DNA from: Tepidiforma sp.
GTDB taxonomy: Bacteria > Chloroflexota > Dehalococcoidia > Tepidiformales > Tepidiformaceae
DNA length: 64,000 bases
Assembly: GCF_026003995.1 (NCBI RefSeq)
Contig: NZ_BPIG01000001.1
Span: 631,444 to 695,443, forward strand
Direction of reading: 5' to 3'
Notes under the pieces: model-generated
Database searches by the model: none
What the model was told of the DNA's origin: nothing
What the model saw: the letters and a program-made list of their open reading frames with translations, nothing else
Shown here: positions 1-7,032 of the stretch, one piece after another
Position numbering within the stretch: position 1 is the first letter of the stretch
How the letters are laid out: each line of letters opens with the position of its first letter
Position numbers and translations under genes: made by a program

Positions 1-285
1 CAGCTCCCGTACTCGCAAAACTGGCTATCCGAAGTGGAACGCGCGGAGTTCGCAGTCGACCCGGTCGACCTGTTTCTCATCGCCCGCGCCACCGGATTCC
101 CGCTCGAGTGGTTCATCGACCCGGAGTACGACCAGCGTAGCCTTTCTGCGCCCACCACCCGCCTGGAGTGGGAGCGGCTCTACGACGACCGCGACCTCGC
201 CGCGGTGCACTGGCACATCGACCAGTTCGCCCGCCGCTGCCGCGAGGTTGCCGGTATCGAACATACGTCCACGGAGGTGCCCTAG
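1..285 (+). CDS. XRE-type helix-turn-helix regulator, 5' end outside window
   Basis: An open frame runs from base 1 to the TAG at 283-285, so only the last 94 residues are visible. The first residues (SQNWLSEVERAEF, then DLFLIARATGFPLEWFIDP) match the recognition helix and third and fourth helices of cI/XRE-type DNA-binding domains. The remaining ~45 residues are an acidic tail without a recognisable domain. An internal ATG at 34 would cut into the HTH, so it is unlikely to be the start. The gene lies 45 bases from a truncated tRNA gene, which suggests it belongs to an integrated element. Its target is unknown. Confidence 0.65.
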   Translation, partial: QLPYSQNWLSEVERAEFAVDPVDLFLIARATGFPLEWFIDPEYDQRSLSAPTTRLEWERLYDDRDLAAVHWHIDQFARRCREVAGIEHTSTEVP

Positions 286-330
286 TCGCTCAAGTTCATC
301 CGATGCCAGCAACGCTTGTTATTGCCCCGA

Positions 331-368
331 CCCAAAGGTCGGAGGTTCGAATCCTCCCGGGCGTACCA
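331..368 (+). repeat. 3' half of a tRNA gene, probable attachment-site remnant
   Basis: This stretch reads as the 3' side of an anticodon stem (CCCAA, 331-335), a 5-base variable loop (336-340), a perfect T arm (GGAGG, TTCGAAT, CCTCC, 341-357), a 3' acceptor strand (CGGGCGT, 358-364), discriminator A and encoded CCA (366-368). No matching 5' acceptor strand (ACGCCCG) or D arm lies upstream. The sequence before 331 does not fit an anticodon loop. A tRNA 3' half followed by its own terminator is what remains at the host-distal end when an integrase inserts an element in a tRNA gene. Isotype cannot be read without the anticodon. Confidence 0.6.
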
Positions 369-403
369 TCTTTGCTCCAGCCACGTGTCGCGGACACACC
401 GTC

Positions 404-427
404 AGCCGCCGAACCGGGCGGCTTTTT
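404..427 (+). terminator. Rho-independent terminator after the tRNA fragment
   Basis: A 7-bp stem (AGCCGCC pairing with GGCGGCT) with a 6-base loop is followed by a T run at 423-427 on the plus strand. It would end transcripts of the original tRNA gene. The minus-strand side has no T tract, so it is a poor terminator for the antiporter gene. Confidence 0.7.
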
Positions 428-459
428 CGTATTCTGGGGGCTGGTGATCGCCCCGGGGT

Positions 460-1728
460 TCAGGGCGCCGGGCGCGCCGGTTCGGCCCGCTCCTCGGCCG
501 CAAGGTCGTCGCCGGGGGCGAGTTCGCGGCCCCGCATGATGGTGACCGCGTCCCGGAGGGTCCGGGGGAGCGCGCGCCAGTTCCATGCGAGCAGGACGAC
601 GCAGAGGATGGTGTACGCGAGCCCGTACAGCACGCGCGCGTATTCGTTCGTGATGAAGAGCTGCGTTGCGAAGAGACCGAACAGGACAGCAGCCTCGGCG
701 CGAGACATGCGCAGGTTGGCGAATACGGCGATGGCGAAGGCGCTTTGCGCGGCGGTCAGGAAGATTTCGTCGCGCTGACGGCCGTCGAGGGGCAGGCCCA
801 GCGTCCATCCGAATTCGCCCGCGGAGACGAGGAAGGCGATCGGCAGCGTGCCGATGAGGAGCGTCCACTGGTTCACCTTGGAGGAGATGAGGACGCCCAT
901 GCCGGCGGCGGCGCGGCCGCGCCACGCGAGGAGGCAGGCGACGAGCACCTCCGGCGATTCCGACGCGAGCGGCGCGAGCCACTGGATGAGGAAGAACTCG
1001 CTGATGCCGAAGCGTTCACCGATGTGGACGAGGGAGTCAGCAAAGGGTTCGGCGGAGGCGAAGATGGCAGCGGCGCTGTAGACGAGGAGGACCACGACGA
1101 CGAGGCGGCGAGGCGCGGCCTGGAGCGCACCGATCGCCTTCGCGGGGCCGACGAGCTCGACCTCCTCGGTTTCGACGCGGGAGGTGAAGAACATGTACAT
1201 CAGGAAGAGTGAGACGAGGACGATGGTGTCGATGACGGTGATGTGGCTGCGGAGCGGGATGAAGATGACGTAGGCCGTTGCGACGGCAAGGAACGTCAGC
1301 TCGAGGCTGCGCTCGCGGTCGACCACCAGTTCGCGGATGCGGGTTCGGTAGAAGAACAGGAAGAAGACGAGCGGCCAGCCGATGCCGATGAGGAGGCGGT
1401 TGCCGCCGGTCATGTTCGCGACGGCGAGGCCGCGCTGGGCCTCGGCCGGGTCGGCGCCGGCCTTCCAGGCGAGGATGAAATCGACCGCGTACTCGGGCAG
1501 GACGGCGATGATGGCGATGATCGCGAGCGCGAGCCCCTGCGAGATGTCCATCTCAGCGGTCTCGGCGCCCCACGAGAGCAGGAAGGCCGCGGCGAGGATG
1601 GCGATGCCGAAGGTGAGCGCCGCGGCGATCGCCGGGGGATGGTAGCCGGCGAAGCGGAAGGCGATGCCCGGTGCGCAGGCGAGCGCCGCGGCGCCGATGG
1701 TGAGCCAGGCGCGGGTATCAGTCCGCAC
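460..1728 (-). CDS. Sodium/calcium exchanger family antiporter
   Basis: A 422-residue, very hydrophobic protein of the CaCA cation-exchanger superfamily. The two inverted alpha repeats are visible: the first has a PEY segment near residue 78, the second an SESPE segment near residue 256. Each carries the acidic residue that binds cation in this family. A hydrophilic loop near residues 184-208 separates the halves. The family exports Ca2+ in exchange for Na+ or H+; the substrate here is inferred. The start is GTG. The gene lies 30 bases after the PHP gene and is probably co-transcribed with it. Confidence 0.8.
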   Translation of the reverse strand: MRTDTRAWLTIGAAALACAPGIAFRFAGYHPPAIAAALTFGIAILAAAFLLSWGAETAEMDISQGLALAIIAIIAVLPEYAVDFILAWKAGADPAEAQRGLAVANMTGGNRLLIGIGWPLVFFLFFYRTRIRELVVDRERSLELTFLAVATAYVIFIPLRSHITVIDTIVLVSLFLMYMFFTSRVETEEVELVGPAKAIGALQAAPRRLVVVVLLVYSAAAIFASAEPFADSLVHIGERFGISEFFLIQWLAPLASESPEVLVACLLAWRGRAAAGMGVLISSKVNQWTLLIGTLPIAFLVSAGEFGWTLGLPLDGRQRDEIFLTAAQSAFAIAVFANLRMSRAEAAVLFGLFATQLFITNEYARVLYGLAYTILCVVLLAWNWRALPRTLRDAVTIMRGRELAPGDDLAAEERAEPARPAP

Positions 1729-1758
1729 GGGGCCGGGCTCCCGGTCGGCTGGCGCGGT

Positions 1759-2472
1759 TCATTCGTAAAACGGGATGGGCTCGGCGGTCTCCCAGTAGTT
1801 TTCGAGTTTCCCTTCGGGGAGGCCGCGGCCCGGGTAGAACCGGCCTTTGTGGAGCTGGTCGACCATGTGCTCCTGGCTCAGGAGCTCTTCTTCGAAGACG
1901 GCGGTGAAGTAACCGATGCCCTGGGTGCTGTGCGCATCGGAGCCGCCGGTGCCGGGCTTGCCGAGGACCTTGGCCACCTGCAGGGCGAAGTAGTTCTCGC
2001 GCGGGGTGTTGCAGCCGTTGAGGACTTCGATAGCGTCGACGAGCTGGAAGACGGGGAGCTTTGCGGCTTCCTCGGGGGTGAGGCGGAAGGGCTCCTTGCC
2101 CTCGCGCTTGAAGTGGACGGGGTCGAAGAAGTGGCGGAACGGGTGGGCGACGATGAGGAAGGCGCCCTGCTCGTCAGCGATTTCGCGGAGCTTTTCGAGG
2201 CGGCGGATGCCCGGGGCGTAGCCCTTGAGCCCGACGGCGAGGATGTGCCCCATATCGGTGGAGACCTCCATGCCGTTCGAGACGAAGATCCCTTCGTGCT
2301 TCTTGCGGAACGGGTTGAGGTCCCACGGCTCCCACATGCGGTCGTGCTCGGTGATGTTCACGCCGGTAAGGCCGACGCGGCGGGCCTCGGCGATGAGGTC
2401 ATCGGGGTCGAGCATGGAGTCCGAGGCGCCCCGGGTGGTATGCAGATGCATGTCAATGATGGTGCCCGGCAA
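1759..2472 (-). CDS. PHP-domain metal-dependent phosphoesterase
   Basis: A 237-residue PHP-family hydrolase. Metal-ligand motifs appear in order: MHLHT near the N terminus, ITEHDR, VAHPFRH mid-protein, and GSDAH near the C terminus. PHP proteins hydrolyse phosphoesters with a polynuclear metal site; the substrate is not predictable. The start is TTG at 2472, supported by a GGAGG Shine-Dalgarno seven bases upstream. The next methionine would cut just ahead of the first HxH motif. A TATACT box (2528-2533 region, minus strand) lies upstream as a possible -10 element. Confidence 0.75.
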   Translation of the reverse strand: MPGTIIDMHLHTTRGASDSMLDPDDLIAEARRVGLTGVNITEHDRMWEPWDLNPFRKKHEGIFVSNGMEVSTDMGHILAVGLKGYAPGIRRLEKLREIADEQGAFLIVAHPFRHFFDPVHFKREGKEPFRLTPEEAAKLPVFQLVDAIEVLNGCNTPRENYFALQVAKVLGKPGTGGSDAHSTQGIGYFTAVFEEELLSQEHMVDQLHKGRFYPGRGLPEGKLENYWETAEPIPFYE

Positions 2473-2522
2473 ACGGCGCCCTCCGCAGATTCGTTCGGAT
2501 TTTCACGAGTGCGGCGAGTATA

Positions 2523-2942
2523 TCATCGCTCCCCGAGCAGGGGCATCGCCCAGCCGAAGAGGCCGACGAAGACGAGCGACATGCCGAGCCACATCCACCA
2601 GAGCCGGCGGGAGATGAGCCAGAGGATGGGCACGGGGAGCCAGGCGATGGCAGCCATGAGGAGGAGCCACGGGCCGCTCGGCGCGCCGAGGGCCGGCGTC
2701 ATCTCGGCGAAGCCGCCGAGGATGTAGGCGGAGGCGAGCACCAGCCCGGTCATCGACCAGAGGACGCCGGTGCCGATGGAGATGGGGACGGCGAGGAGCC
2801 AGCCCGGCACCTCGGGGTCGAAAACCCTCTGGACGACACGCTGGGAGCCCGGCTGCACCGCGATGTAGGTCAGCGCGAAGGTGGAGATGATGGCCATGGC
2901 GTTGCCCATGGCCCAGCCGGCGAGGACGGTGTAGACGGTCAC
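2523..2942 (-). CDS. Small four-helix membrane protein of unknown function
   Basis: A 139-residue protein with about four hydrophobic segments: residues ~1-28, ~48-75, ~88-112 and ~115-135. I do not recognise a family. The GTG start at 2942 overlaps the ispE stop in a GTGA quartet, so it is translationally coupled to ispE and likely belongs to the rsmA-ispE operon. A longer upstream reading of the same frame is a shadow of ispE. Confidence 0.6.
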   Translation of the reverse strand: MTVYTVLAGWAMGNAMAIISTFALTYIAVQPGSQRVVQRVFDPEVPGWLLAVPISIGTGVLWSMTGLVLASAYILGGFAEMTPALGAPSGPWLLLMAAIAWLPVPILWLISRRLWWMWLGMSLVFVGLFGWAMPLLGER

Positions 2943-3811
2943 GGCGCCTGCGCCGCCCGGGTGAGGATGGCGTCGAGGCCGGCTGACCGCGCCCGTTCGG
3001 CGACGGGTGCGCCGGCGCCCGGGGGCCCGGCCCAGAACCAGGTCGGGCCGGCACCGGTGAGAACGACTGGCTGAGCGAGGGCCGCCTCGACCCGCGCGCG
3101 GTGGTCGGCGAGGCCCGGGAAGACCCGGAGCGCAGCGGGTTCGAGCGCATTGGCGCCGAGGAGCCCCCCGGAAGTGAGATGGCCGGCCGCGAGGAGGTCG
3201 AGCACCCGGGGGACGGCGGGCGAGGCGGGCGGCAGCGCGGCGTACGCTTCGAACACGGCAGCGGTCTTGCGCGGGGGCGACGGGGTGGCGGCCCCCGGCG
3301 GGAAGAGCAGGACGTCGCACCGCGCGGTGAGAGGGAGGGGTTCGAGCTTTTCGCCGCGGCCCCGGCCGCGCGCGAGGCCGCCGAGCAGGAAGAATGGGAC
3401 GTCGCTTCCGAGCTGGAGCGCGAGCTGCGGGAGGTGCGGCGCGATGCCGGGCCAGGCCTGGGCGGCGAGGCGGAGCACTGCGGCTGCATCAGAGGAACCG
3501 CCGGCGAGGCCGCCGGCCGGCGGTATCCGCTTGTGGATGACGATGCGGTACGCGGGGGGCTCGCCGGCGGCGGCAGCTGCGAGCTCGAGCGCCCGCCAGG
3601 CCAGGTTCGAACGGTCGTCCGGGGTCCCGGCCGCGCAGGGGCCGTCGATGTCGATGCCCGGCTCCGCTCCGGGCAGGAGTTCGACCTCATCGGCGAGGTC
3701 GAGCTCGAGGAAGATTGTGTCGAGCTCGTGGTAGCCGTCGGGGCGGCGCCCGAGGACGTCGAGCGCGAGGTTGACCTTGGCGGGGGCGCGCGCGCGCAGC
3801 CGCTCAGGCAA
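2939..3811 (-). CDS. ispE: 4-diphosphocytidyl-2-C-methyl-D-erythritol kinase
   Basis: A 290-residue GHMP-family kinase that phosphorylates CDP-methylerythritol in the MEP isoprenoid pathway. Seen in the sequence: the N-terminal APAKVNLALDVLGRRPDGYH motif and the glycine/serine-rich ATP loop (PPAGGLAGGSSDAAA, near residue 100). Length is normal for IspE. The start overlaps the rsmA stop by eight bases. The rsmA-ispE neighbourhood is common in Gram-positive bacteria. Confidence 0.93.
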   Translation of the reverse strand: MPERLRARAPAKVNLALDVLGRRPDGYHELDTIFLELDLADEVELLPGAEPGIDIDGPCAAGTPDDRSNLAWRALELAAAAAGEPPAYRIVIHKRIPPAGGLAGGSSDAAAVLRLAAQAWPGIAPHLPQLALQLGSDVPFFLLGGLARGRGRGEKLEPLPLTARCDVLLFPPGAATPSPPRKTAAVFEAYAALPPASPAVPRVLDLLAAGHLTSGGLLGANALEPAALRVFPGLADHRARVEAALAQPVVLTGAGPTWFWAGPPGAGAPVAERARSAGLDAILTRAAQAP

Positions 3812-4637
3812 GGGCGAGCACCTCTGCGGCGGCGCGCTGCAGGCCGCGCCACTCGGCGAGGTCGAGCGTCTCGGGGCGGCGCGCGGGGTCGATGCCGGCG
3901 CGGCGCAGGGCCTCGCGGGCGCCGCCGGGCGGCAGCCACAGGCCGCGCGCGAGGCTGTTATGGATTTGCTTCCGGGGATTCCGGTAGACGCGGCTGACGA
4001 ACTCGAAGAAGCCGGGGAGATCGGCCGCCGGGACCGCCGGCTCCGGCAGAAGTCCGAGCCGAATCACGGTCGACCAGACGGCTGGCGGAGGGTCGAACGC
4101 CTCCGGGGGCACGTCGAAGAGGAGTTCGGGCTCGGCATACACCCGGATGGAGACGGTCAGGAGGGACCACGCGCCGGGCGGGGCGGCCATCTCGCGCGCG
4201 ACCTCCCGCTGGACCATGACGACGAGCTCCGCGGGCTTGCGGGGGGATTCGAGCGCGTTGCGGACGATGGGGTTGGCGGCGAAGTATGGCAGATTGCCAA
4301 CGATGGAGAACGGCCGGTCGGCGGGGACGATGTTTGCGTACGCGGCGGTGCGGGCGTCGGCTTCGACGATGCGGAGCCGCGGGTGGCGACGGAAGCGGTT
4401 GCGGAGGTGGCCGACGAGGCGGGGTTCGATTTCGAGCGCGACGACCTCGTGGCCGGCATCGAGGAGCGCGGCCGTCAGCTGGCCGGTGCCGGCCCCGATT
4501 TCGACGACGAGGCCACCTTCGGGCACGCGGAGCGCCCCCGTGATGTCGGCGAGCACGCCGGAATCGCGGAGGAAATGCTGGCCGAGCGCCTTGCGCGGGC
4601 GCGGGCCGGGAAGGCGCTCCGATTTCGCGGGGGGCAT
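3804..4637 (-). CDS. rsmA: 16S rRNA (adenine1518/1519-N6)-dimethyltransferase
   Basis: A 277-residue KsgA/RsmA protein that dimethylates two adjacent adenines near the 3' end of 16S rRNA. Motifs in order: LGQHFL (substrate entry), the SAM-binding GAGTGQLT, NLPYFAANPIV (catalytic NLPY) and MVQREVAREM. The ATG at 4637 has no Shine-Dalgarno. Instead a TACGAT box ends six bases before it, which suggests a leaderless transcript. Downstream ispE overlaps it. Confidence 0.93.
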   Translation of the reverse strand: MPPAKSERLPGPRPRKALGQHFLRDSGVLADITGALRVPEGGLVVEIGAGTGQLTAALLDAGHEVVALEIEPRLVGHLRNRFRRHPRLRIVEADARTAAYANIVPADRPFSIVGNLPYFAANPIVRNALESPRKPAELVVMVQREVAREMAAPPGAWSLLTVSIRVYAEPELLFDVPPEAFDPPPAVWSTVIRLGLLPEPAVPAADLPGFFEFVSRVYRNPRKQIHNSLARGLWLPPGGAREALRRAGIDPARRPETLDLAEWRGLQRAAAEVLALA

Positions 4638-4643
4638 AGTTCC

Positions 4644-4649
4644 ATCGTA
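4644..4649 (-). promoter_or_regulatory. -10 box for a leaderless rsmA transcript
   Basis: TACGAT on the minus strand lies exactly six bases before the rsmA ATG, so initiation would fall at the start codon itself. A clear -35 is not seen. The same box and spacing precede dxr. Confidence 0.45.
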
Positions 4650-4665
4650 GGGGCGGCCGGAAGGG

Positions 4666-6129
4666 TCAGTCGAGGATGTAGATATCGACGTTGCCGGTTC
4701 GCCACGGGTTGGGCCCGGCGGACTCGGGGAAGCCGAGATCGATCTTCCAACCCTTGATGCCGCCGCCGACATCGGCAGCGACACAGAGGCCGTAGCCGGG
4801 GACGACGAAGCGGGTGCCGAGCGGGATGTAGTCGGGGTCGACGGCGCAGATGCCGCGGTCGACGATGACGCCGGTGGCGGTCCGGCCGTAGGCCGGGTGC
4901 TCGCGCGACCAGGGTCCATGGCTCGCGTTGTACCAGGTGGCCCAGACGGTGACCTTTTTGCGGTACGGCCCGGTGTATTCGGGGCTGGCGAGGATGAGGC
5001 CGGAGCCGCCGGTTTCGAGCGTGCCGATGACCTGGCGGGCCGGCAGCGGGGAGCGGATGACGGTGCGCGCGACGGCCTCGCGCCGTTCGAGGATGCCGTT
5101 CCGGTAGGTCGATTCGTAAACGACGCGCACCTCGCCGGGCTGGCCGGGGGTGAGCCGCACCTGGCCTTTCGGCAGGGCCGGGTCTTCCTCGACGAGCACG
5201 GGGGGAGGGAGCGGCTCGGCGACTTCCTCGCGCGTGGTGCGCAGGGTGGCGACGACGAGCGTCGCGCCGGCGGCGAGGAAGTCGCCGGGTTCGTGCGAAA
5301 GGTCGATGACCTGCGCATCGCCGAGGTCGAGGAGGGCGAGCACCTCGCCGGCGGTCGCGGCGCGGGTGTAGAGCGCGTGGGTCTGGCCATCGAGGACGAC
5401 GTTGATGGTCCGGGCGGGCGCGAGCCGGACGGCCATGCCGGCATCGAGCTTCGTCGCGAGGGCCGGCTCGACGAGGTCGGCTTCGCGGACGACGAGGCCG
5501 AGGTCGGCGATGAGCTCCTCGACGGTCGCGGCCGGCGACTGGACTTCGAGACGGAGGGCATCGATGTAGACCACGAAGCGGCGGGCGCGCTCGACGGTCA
5601 CGACCGGGGCCGGCGACTGGGCCGCTGCGGCGGAACCGTCGGCGATGCGGAATCCGGCGAGCGGCGCGGCAGGCGATGCGACGACGCCGTTGAGCCGGAC
5701 ACGGTCGCGCGGGCCGAGCGCGACGCCCGCCTCGGCAAGCGCGCCCCCGACGGTCGAGGCAGTGGTCACGAGCGCCAGCTCGCGGCCATCGACGGTGATC
5801 GTGACGGAGCGGGAGGCCTGGATGCCGATGCCCGAGAGGCCGGCGGTCTCGAAGACGCGGGTGCGCTGGTTCGGCTGCGCGAGGCCGGGGAGGACGGCGA
5901 GTTCGCCCGGGAAGACGGTGTGGTAGAGGCGGGCACCGCTCTCAGAAACGACGAGCGTGTCGCGGGACGGGAAGGCGACCACGCCGAGCACGGTGATGGC
6001 AGCAACGGCGAGGACGGCGGCGGCGTGGTTCCGGCCGCGAAAGATGCGGGCCCGGGCGCGGCGGACGAATTGCCGGCGTTCGTGGCGCAGCCGTGACGGA
6101 AGGTACGGCCGGGGCAGGGCCTGCGTCAC
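4666..6129 (-). CDS. Secreted cell-wall protein with DUF348, G5 and 3D domains
   Basis: A 487-residue exported protein related to YabE and resuscitation-promoting factors. It has a basic N terminus and a membrane-spanning/signal segment near residues 37-55. At least two ubiquitin-like DUF348 repeats follow (~60-250), then a G5 domain (~280-355) and a C-terminal 3D domain. The 3D aspartates lie in CAVDPDYIPLG, CVAADVGGGIKG and GNVDIYILD. Such proteins are thought to cleave or remodel peptidoglycan. Of two in-frame GTGs, 6129 has GAGGA at a proper six-base spacing, whereas 6135 abuts it. The gene sits 28 bases upstream of rsmA, as yabE-ksgA does in Firmicutes. Confidence 0.85.
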   Translation of the reverse strand: MTQALPRPYLPSRLRHERRQFVRRARARIFRGRNHAAAVLAVAAITVLGVVAFPSRDTLVVSESGARLYHTVFPGELAVLPGLAQPNQRTRVFETAGLSGIGIQASRSVTITVDGRELALVTTASTVGGALAEAGVALGPRDRVRLNGVVASPAAPLAGFRIADGSAAAAQSPAPVVTVERARRFVVYIDALRLEVQSPAATVEELIADLGLVVREADLVEPALATKLDAGMAVRLAPARTINVVLDGQTHALYTRAATAGEVLALLDLGDAQVIDLSHEPGDFLAAGATLVVATLRTTREEVAEPLPPPVLVEEDPALPKGQVRLTPGQPGEVRVVYESTYRNGILERREAVARTVIRSPLPARQVIGTLETGGSGLILASPEYTGPYRKKVTVWATWYNASHGPWSREHPAYGRTATGVIVDRGICAVDPDYIPLGTRFVVPGYGLCVAADVGGGIKGWKIDLGFPESAGPNPWRTGNVDIYILD

Positions 6130-6246
6130 ACGCACTCCTCGTGGATTGACGCGAGCCCGTGCGGGTCCGGGCCGGTCGAAAACTGGAGAAGGTGGCCGTG
6201 CACCTGCTGTCGAACTGGATCCCGGGCTTGCTCTGCAACAGCCGGC
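6130..6246. other. Intergenic stretch between SRP RNA and the 3D-domain gene
   Basis: I see no gene or strong hairpin here. It must hold the 3D-domain gene's leader or promoter on the minus strand, but no convincing -10/-35 pair stands out. Confidence 0.4.
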
Positions 6247-6249
6247 TCA

Positions 6250-6345
6250 GGCCCGGTTGACTGCGGCACCCGAGGCAGACCCCTTATGGCTGCTTCCTTC
6301 CGGACCTGACCAGGTTCGGAGCGCCTCGCCGCGCAGGACCAGACC
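6250..6345 (-). ncRNA. ffs: Signal recognition particle RNA, small bacterial type
   Basis: On the minus strand the hallmark 4.5S apical domain is present: ACCTGGTCAGGTCCGGAAGG followed by AAGCAGCC, which contains the GGAA tetraloop and the Ffh-binding asymmetric loop. Flanking strands pair into one long hairpin: GAGGC with GCCTC, TGCG with CGCA, and outermost GGTCTGGT with ACCGGGCC using G-U pairs. The ~96-base size fits the small SRP RNA without Alu domain. It targets membrane proteins to the translocon with Ffh. Ends are estimated from the outer pairing. Confidence 0.92.
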
Positions 6346-6466
6346 CTCGGCGCCGACTGAAGAGGACAGTCCCCGAAAGCGCAGCCCTCGAGCAGGAATT
6401 CGACCCCGCTATAGCGGATTGCGGGTTCAGGGCACCGCTAGCTCCCCGTCTAGCACAGCCACCCTT

Positions 6467-6496
6467 ACCCTAGCGCCGGGCGCGCCGGGGGGTCAA
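6467..6496 (-). promoter_or_regulatory. Possible promoter for the SRP RNA
   Basis: On the minus strand TTGACC (6491-6496) and TAGGGT (6467-6472) are 18 bases apart. This would place initiation about 110 bases before the mature RNA, so a processed leader is implied. A TATAGC at 6408-6413 is an alternative -10 closer to the RNA but lacks a -35. Confidence 0.3.
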
Positions 6497-6513
6497 TAGG
6501 CCGACTGCCGCCG

Positions 6514-7032
6514 CTAGCCGAGGTGGAGCGCGACGAGGAGGTCGCCGGCGTTGACGCGCTGACCGCCGGTCACCGCGACCTGTTCGACGACACCAGCGGC
6601 GGGCGAGCGGAGTTCGTTGTTCATCTTCATCGATTCGATGACGAGCAGGACATCGCCCGGGGCCACGCGGTCGCCTGCCTTGCAGCGCACTTCGACGATA
6701 GAGCCGGTCATCGGGGCCGTGATGCGGCGGAGGCCGGTCTGCACCTGCTGGGCCGCGAGTTTGGCCGCCTGCGGGCGCCAGCGTTCGACGTTGAAGTCGA
6801 AGGCGTGCCGGCCGATGGTGGCCCGTGCGCCGCCGCGCCGGCGTTCGAGGTAAATCTCGACGGGGCGGTGTTCGAGCATGAGCAGGTAGAGCTGGGAGTC
6901 GCCGACGCGCTGGAGCTCGACGCGGGTCCACTCCTGCTGGCCTTCGCGGCGGACGCGGATGCCCTCATCGTCGCGCTCGATCTCCCAGGTCGATGCCGAT
7001 TCCTCGGTGCGGACTAGAAACTTCTCGGCCAT
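6514..7032 (-). CDS. Biotin/lipoyl-binding carrier protein of an acyl-CoA carboxylase
   Basis: A 172-residue protein with a C-terminal biotinyl domain (~95-172). The biotin attachment site is the lysine in VIESMKMNNELRSP, and the ITAPMTGSIVEV strand opens the domain. The first ~90 residues form a carboxylase-linker-like region rather than a typical AccB leader. The ATG at 7032 overlaps the biotin carboxylase 3' end by 19 bases, so the two are coupled and very likely one enzyme. No carboxyltransferase gene lies beside them, so the acyl-CoA substrate (acetyl-, propionyl- or methylcrotonyl-CoA) cannot be assigned. Confidence 0.82.
   Translation of the reverse strand: MAEKFLVRTEESASTWEIERDDEGIRVRREGQQEWTRVELQRVGDSQLYLLMLEHRPVEIYLERRRGGARATIGRHAFDFNVERWRPQAAKLAAQQVQTGLRRITAPMTGSIVEVRCKAGDRVAPGDVLLVIESMKMNNELRSPAAGVVEQVAVTGGQRVNAGDLLVALHLG

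Noticed and set aside
286-368. A complete tRNA gene
   Set aside because: Only the 3' half folds. No 5' acceptor strand, D arm or anticodon loop can be found upstream.
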